A stretch of DNA of 64,000 nucleotides from Mycobacterium sp. ACS4331 (lineage in GTDB: Bacteria > Actinomycetota > Actinomycetes > Mycobacteriales > Mycobacteriaceae): contig NZ_LZHW01000087.1 in NCBI RefSeq assembly GCF_001667265.1, positions 1-64,000 of the forward strand, written 5' to 3'. The position numbers were made by a program, and so were the translations under genes. Below the pieces are notes generated by a model. That model saw nothing but the letters and a program-made list of their open reading frames with translations, ran no database searches and was not told where the DNA came from. Of the stretch, positions 60,676 through 64,000 are shown piece by piece. Position 1 is the stretch's first letter. The number at the start of each line of letters is the position of its first letter.

Positions 60676-61767
60676 ATGGGAGTACAGGATCTGTTCCGTC
60701 CGTTCACCGTCGGCTCACTGACCGTGCCGAACCGTTTCGCCATGGCGCCGATGACTCGGCAGGCGTCGCCGGACGGTGTGCCCGGCCCGGACGTCGCGGA
60801 GTACTACCGGCGCCGTGCCGCGGGCGGAGTCGGGCTGATCATCACCGAGGGTGTCCGGCTGCCCGATCCGGCGGCCGGGTTTCCGTACTCCATTCCCACC
60901 CTGGCCGGCGACGACGTGCTCGAAGGCTGGCGCCGCGTCGTCGACGCCGTCCACCGAGACGGGTCAACGATCGCCGCGCAGTTGTGGCATCAGGGTGCAC
61001 TGCGCGACGACGCGGACGGTGTGCTGCCGGTCAGCCCATCCGGTGTCGACGGGCTGGGCAACCCCAGGGGCCGGGCACTGCGGACCGATGAACTGCCAGG
61101 CGTGGCCGGACTGTTCGCCCAGAGTGCCCGCACGGCAAAGGAAGTCGGCTTCGACGCGGTCGAGATCCACGGTGCGCACGGTTACCTGTTGGATCAGTTC
61201 CTCTGGACGCGAACGAACCTGCGCACCGACGAGTACGGCGGCTCACTGGCGGGACGCATCCGGTTCCCGGCCGAGGTGGTCGCCGCCGTCCGAAGCGCGG
61301 TGGGGCCGAACTATCCGATCATCTTCCGCTTTTCGCAGTGGAAGGCCACCGACTACGCGGCGTCCGTCGCGGCCGATCCCACCGAACTGCAGGAACTGCT
61401 CGCTCCGTTGGCGGCAGCCGGGGTGGACATGTTCCATCCGTCGACCCGCAGGCACTACGCGCCCGCCTTCCCCGATTACGACGGGGCGAGCCTGGCGGGA
61501 TGGACCAAGAAGGTCACGGGTGTACCCGTGATCGCGGTGGGCTCCGTCGGATTGCAGACGCAGTTCCGCAGTGAGAAACGTGGGCAGATCATCCAACCCG
61601 CACCGGTCGATCAGCTGATCGCGCAGTTCGCGGCCGACGAATTCGACATCATCGCGATCGGGCGAGCCCTGCTCGCGGACCCGGCATGGGTGAATCGACT
61701 GCGTGACGGCGAGCTTGCGCGGTTCGAAGGATACGACCCCGAGACCGCGTTGGCGTCGCTGGCGTGA
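60676..61767 (+). CDS. NADH:flavin oxidoreductase (old yellow enzyme family)
   Basis: This is an FMN-dependent ene-reductase type TIM-barrel enzyme of 363 residues. Features include LFRPFTVGSLTVPNRFAMAPMTR at the N-terminus, GGVGLIITEGV near 50, AAQLWHQGA near 100, the active-site segment VEIHGAHGYLLDQFLW near 165, and the phosphate-binding VIAVGSVGL near 290. The frame opens 4 codons earlier with TTG, but GGAGG at 60666-60670 is spaced correctly for ATG 60676, which is used. It follows the oxidase by about 120 bp. Substrate unknown; enoates, enones or xenobiotics are typical. Confidence 0.88.
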   Translation: MGVQDLFRPFTVGSLTVPNRFAMAPMTRQASPDGVPGPDVAEYYRRRAAGGVGLIITEGVRLPDPAAGFPYSIPTLAGDDVLEGWRRVVDAVHRDGSTIAAQLWHQGALRDDADGVLPVSPSGVDGLGNPRGRALRTDELPGVAGLFAQSARTAKEVGFDAVEIHGAHGYLLDQFLWTRTNLRTDEYGGSLAGRIRFPAEVVAAVRSAVGPNYPIIFRFSQWKATDYAASVAADPTELQELLAPLAAAGVDMFHPSTRRHYAPAFPDYDGASLAGWTKKVTGVPVIAVGSVGLQTQFRSEKRGQIIQPAPVDQLIAQFAADEFDIIAIGRALLADPAWVNRLRDGELARFEGYDPETALASLA

Positions 61768-61930
61768 GTCCTCAAGGCGGGCACTGACCCACATTGACCC
61801 AGGTGAGCTGGGACGCTGCGCAACGGATCGGCTTTTCGAGGCCTTCGCAAAGTGGGCGATCGGCGACGGGGCACAATTCTGCGCGGCGCAGCGGTGCTTA
61901 CTCCCGGTTCGACCGGGGTATGCCGCCCGC

Positions 61931-62410
61931 ATGAGTGATCAGCCAGCAGAAGCCGACAGTTCGCTGACCGTGAAGCGGGACACCACGGCGTCCCGCGACC
62001 GGGTGTGGGCCGTGATCGCCGACGGATGGACGTACTCACAGTGGGTCGTGGGCAACAGTCGCATGCGTGCCGTCGACCCCAACTGGCCGGCGGTCGGCAG
62101 CACGATCCAGCACTCGATCGGGGTGTGGCCCGCGCTGCTCGACGACGTCACGGTGGTGGAGGCCTGTCGGCCCAAGGAGCAGCTGGTGCTGCTGGCGAAG
62201 GGCCGCCCGTTCGGCAAGGCGCGGATCACGCTCAACCTCTTCGACAACCCCGACGGCGGATGCCGCATCGAGATGGCTGAGGTTCCCGTCGGGGCCCCGA
62301 TGGGGTGGATGCCCAAGCGCGTCGCCCTGGCCGCGGCATTTCCGCGCAACCGGGAGTGCACGTGGCGCCTGGCCTCGCTGGCCGAGCGGCGTACACCCGA
62401 AGACCTTTAG
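61931..62410 (+). CDS. SRPBCC-fold (START/polyketide-cyclase-like) protein
   Basis: This protein of 159 residues has a helix-grip fold typical of small lipid- or ligand-binding proteins. VKRDTTASRDRVWAVIADG at the N-terminus and WVVGNSRMRAVDPNWPAVGS follow the usual SRPBCC pattern, with an internal cavity formed by the later strands. The frame is open upstream to 61703, but that part looks non-coding and overlaps the flavoprotein stop. ATG 61931 gives the family start MSDQPAEA. Function unknown; mycobacteria carry many such proteins. Confidence 0.75.
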   Translation: MSDQPAEADSSLTVKRDTTASRDRVWAVIADGWTYSQWVVGNSRMRAVDPNWPAVGSTIQHSIGVWPALLDDVTVVEACRPKEQLVLLAKGRPFGKARITLNLFDNPDGGCRIEMAEVPVGAPMGWMPKRVALAAAFPRNRECTWRLASLAERRTPEDL

Positions 62411-62467
62411 CGTGCGCTGTGCGGAATCGCAGGGATTGGCCCGCGACTCCGCACAGCCGCGGGCCTT

Positions 62468-63052
62468 TCAGTGAACCTGCGGATCGGGCGGGTTGTCCTT
62501 GGCCCTGCCGGTCACGGCGTCGCGAACGTGGTCCATCGCAGCCGTGGCCATTCCCATGGTCTTGAGGACGGCCGAGTTGGGCGGGGTGTCCGGATGCGGC
62601 CGCGTCGGCGCGAGCTTCTTGGCGGCCTCCAACTTCTCACCGAGCGCAGCCAACTCCTCCTGCGGCACCGCCTCCTGGACGAGTGGCCAGACGACGTCCT
62701 GCTCGAACGCGATGTGGTCGCGGCCCAACTGGACGAACTGCTTCAGAGCCTCCTGATAGTCCGGGTCTCCCGGCGCACCGTCCTCGAGCCGCTGCAGTAG
62801 GCGCTTTCCTTCCTGCTCCTGCTCAACGGCCTTGTCCGCCAACTCATCCCCTCCGTCGAGGTGGTCGCGCACCATCGGCCAGAAGTGCTGCTCCTCGATC
62901 GCCTCGTGCTGAGATTCGGCGATTATCAGGTTGGTCACCATTGTCTGCAGACCGCTGCTGGCCGCACCCGTTCCGCTCGGTGCTCCGTCGAGGACCTCGA
63001 GCATGCCCAGCACGCTCTTGTGGTCCTGACGCAGAAAGGTCAAGGCATCCAT
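62468..63052 (-). CDS. Hemerythrin/HHE cation-binding domain protein
   Basis: This 194-residue protein is probably a non-haem di-iron, oxygen- or peroxide-related protein in the cytosol. The HHE pattern is seen in FLRQDHKSVLGMLE (residue ~11), ESQHEAIEEQHFWPMVRDH (near 50), and LGRDHIAFEQDVVWPL (near 115), supplying the His/Glu iron ligands. The C-terminal 60 residues are polar and Pro-rich. The frame is open upstream into the catalase gene, but ATG 63052 with AGGAG upstream is the natural start. It lies 14 bp after the manganese catalase stop, so the two are probably co-transcribed in an oxidative-stress unit. Confidence 0.85.
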   Translation of the reverse strand: MDALTFLRQDHKSVLGMLEVLDGAPSGTGAASSGLQTMVTNLIIAESQHEAIEEQHFWPMVRDHLDGGDELADKAVEQEQEGKRLLQRLEDGAPGDPDYQEALKQFVQLGRDHIAFEQDVVWPLVQEAVPQEELAALGEKLEAAKKLAPTRPHPDTPPNSAVLKTMGMATAAMDHVRDAVTGRAKDNPPDPQVH

Positions 63053-63066
63053 CAGTGTGGCTCCTC

Positions 63067-63960
63067 TCAGGAGGTGGCGACGTGCTGCTCGTGCGTGAAG
63101 GGTTTCTCGGCGGCCACGTCGGGCTCCCCGTCGGGGTTGGCCTCGGCGCCTTTGTTGTTGCGCAGGGACGTTCCGAGCCACTGTTCTTCGGGCTTCTCGA
63201 CGTAGTCCCATTCGATGCCCTCGGGCCACGGACCCTGGCCCTCGTTCCACGGGCCGCGCACCGACCCGTCGCCGTTGCTCATGTTGAACGCGACATTCTG
63301 GAACCGCGGATCGCCTGCCAGCTGACCGGGCGGGAAGTTCACCGGCAGTTCGTTGAGCGCGGCGGTGAACTGTTGGTAGTGCGCGATCTCGCGAGTCATC
63401 AGGAAGGTCAGAGTGTCCTGGACGCCGGGGTCGTCGGTGAACTGCTTGAGATATTCGTAGACCACCTTGGCCCGGGACTCAGCCGCCAGATTGTTACGCA
63501 GGTCGACGGTGGGGTCACCGTTGGCGTCGATGAACGCTCCGGTCCAGTTGTTTCCCGCCGAATCCTTGACGTCGGGTCCGCCGCCGCTGAGCACCAGGAA
63601 CATCGGATTGACTGCGACCTGGTGAATCGCCTGGTCCCGGCCGTCGCGGCTGGCGACCGCGGGCATCCAGTCGCAGCGTTGGTGGGCAAGCTTGAGGTCG
63701 TCGTTGAGTCCGTCGAGAAGCATCGTGATGGTCGAGCCGACCATCTCGAGATGGCTCAATTCCTCGGTCGCGATGTCCATGAACAGGTCGTACATCTTGG
63801 GGTTCTTCTCCCGGAGGACGAACGCCTGGGTGAAGTACTGCAGGGCAGCTGTCAATTCGCCGTTCGCCCCGCCGAACTGCTCCATGAGCAGTGAAGCGAA
63901 CCTCGGATCGGGCTCATTGACCCGTACCTCGAACTGAAGATCTTTGTTATGAGTGAACAC
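63067..63960 (-). CDS. Manganese catalase
   Basis: This non-haem di-manganese catalase of 297 residues converts hydrogen peroxide to water and oxygen. The ferritin-like four-helix core carries the metal ligands: Glu in GANGELTAALQYF (residue ~34), EELSHLEMVGS (near 67), AESRAKVVYEYL (near 149) and REIAHYQQF (near 182). Length and the C-terminal wrap (FNMSNGDG, EGIEWDYVEKPEEQW) fit the family. It is complete: ATG 63960 lies 40 bp inside the window edge. It is the first gene of a likely two-gene unit with the HHE protein. Confidence 0.93.
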   Translation of the reverse strand: MFTHNKDLQFEVRVNEPDPRFASLLMEQFGGANGELTAALQYFTQAFVLREKNPKMYDLFMDIATEELSHLEMVGSTITMLLDGLNDDLKLAHQRCDWMPAVASRDGRDQAIHQVAVNPMFLVLSGGGPDVKDSAGNNWTGAFIDANGDPTVDLRNNLAAESRAKVVYEYLKQFTDDPGVQDTLTFLMTREIAHYQQFTAALNELPVNFPPGQLAGDPRFQNVAFNMSNGDGSVRGPWNEGQGPWPEGIEWDYVEKPEEQWLGTSLRNNKGAEANPDGEPDVAAEKPFTHEQHVATS

Positions 63961-64000
63961 GACGCCTCCCGGCTGAATGGTGAGAAAGAGAATGCGGTCC

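Noticed and set aside
61703..61930. N-terminal extension of the SRPBCC protein
   Set aside because: This part overlaps the flavoprotein stop and has no family resemblance; ATG 61931 gives a normal-length domain.

Overview
The window comes from a GC-rich actinobacterium, almost certainly a rapidly growing mycobacterium (Mycolicibacterium type). The evidence is the lineage-specific gene set: an MmpS/MmpL transporter cassette, a fatty acyl-AMP ligase (FAAL), a mycocerosate-synthase-like reducing polyketide synthase, a Gap/Sap-family lipid-addressing membrane protein, an MbtH protein, a hemophore-related secreted protein and a DUF4185 cell-wall hydrolase.

Layout. Positions 1-120 are homopolymer runs, probably a contig-end artefact. 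From there to 8.4 kb lie ordinary genes: a 5'-truncated DUF4185 protein, an MHS-type transporter, release factor 3 (prfC), a zinc alcohol dehydrogenase, a 4HBT thioesterase, and a TetR regulator divergent from a 14-helix drug exporter with a palindromic operator between them. From 8.4 to 58.1 kb lies a lipopeptide locus: FAAL (-), htpG (-), KS-AT-DH-ER-KR-ACP polyketide synthase (+), Gap-like protein (+), two giant NRPS genes of 3,423 and 6,600 codons (-), mbtH (-), a hemophore-like gene (-), and mmpS-mmpL-mmpL (-). From 58.7 kb to the end are a GlcD-GlcE fusion oxidase, an old-yellow-enzyme flavoprotein, an SRPBCC protein, a hemerythrin-like protein and a manganese catalase.

How the locus should work (inference). 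The FAAL adenylates a fatty acid and loads the PKS. The PKS extends and fully reduces it. The starter condensation domain of the large NRPS attaches the acyl chain to amino acid 1. Eight modules build an acyl-octapeptide with predicted configuration L-L-L-D-D-D-L-L, and a C-terminal thioesterase releases it as an acid, ester or ring. Gap and MmpS/MmpL/MmpL would export it. The gene set resembles the mycobacterial glycopeptidolipid (GPL) locus, but GPL is a tetrapeptide ending in a reductively released amino alcohol and needs glycosyl- and methyltransferases. Here there are eight modules, a thioesterase, and no sugar or methyl tailoring genes. I do not recognise a characterised product, and this is the most interesting system in the window.

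No tRNA, rRNA, CRISPR array, insertion sequence or phage gene was recognised.
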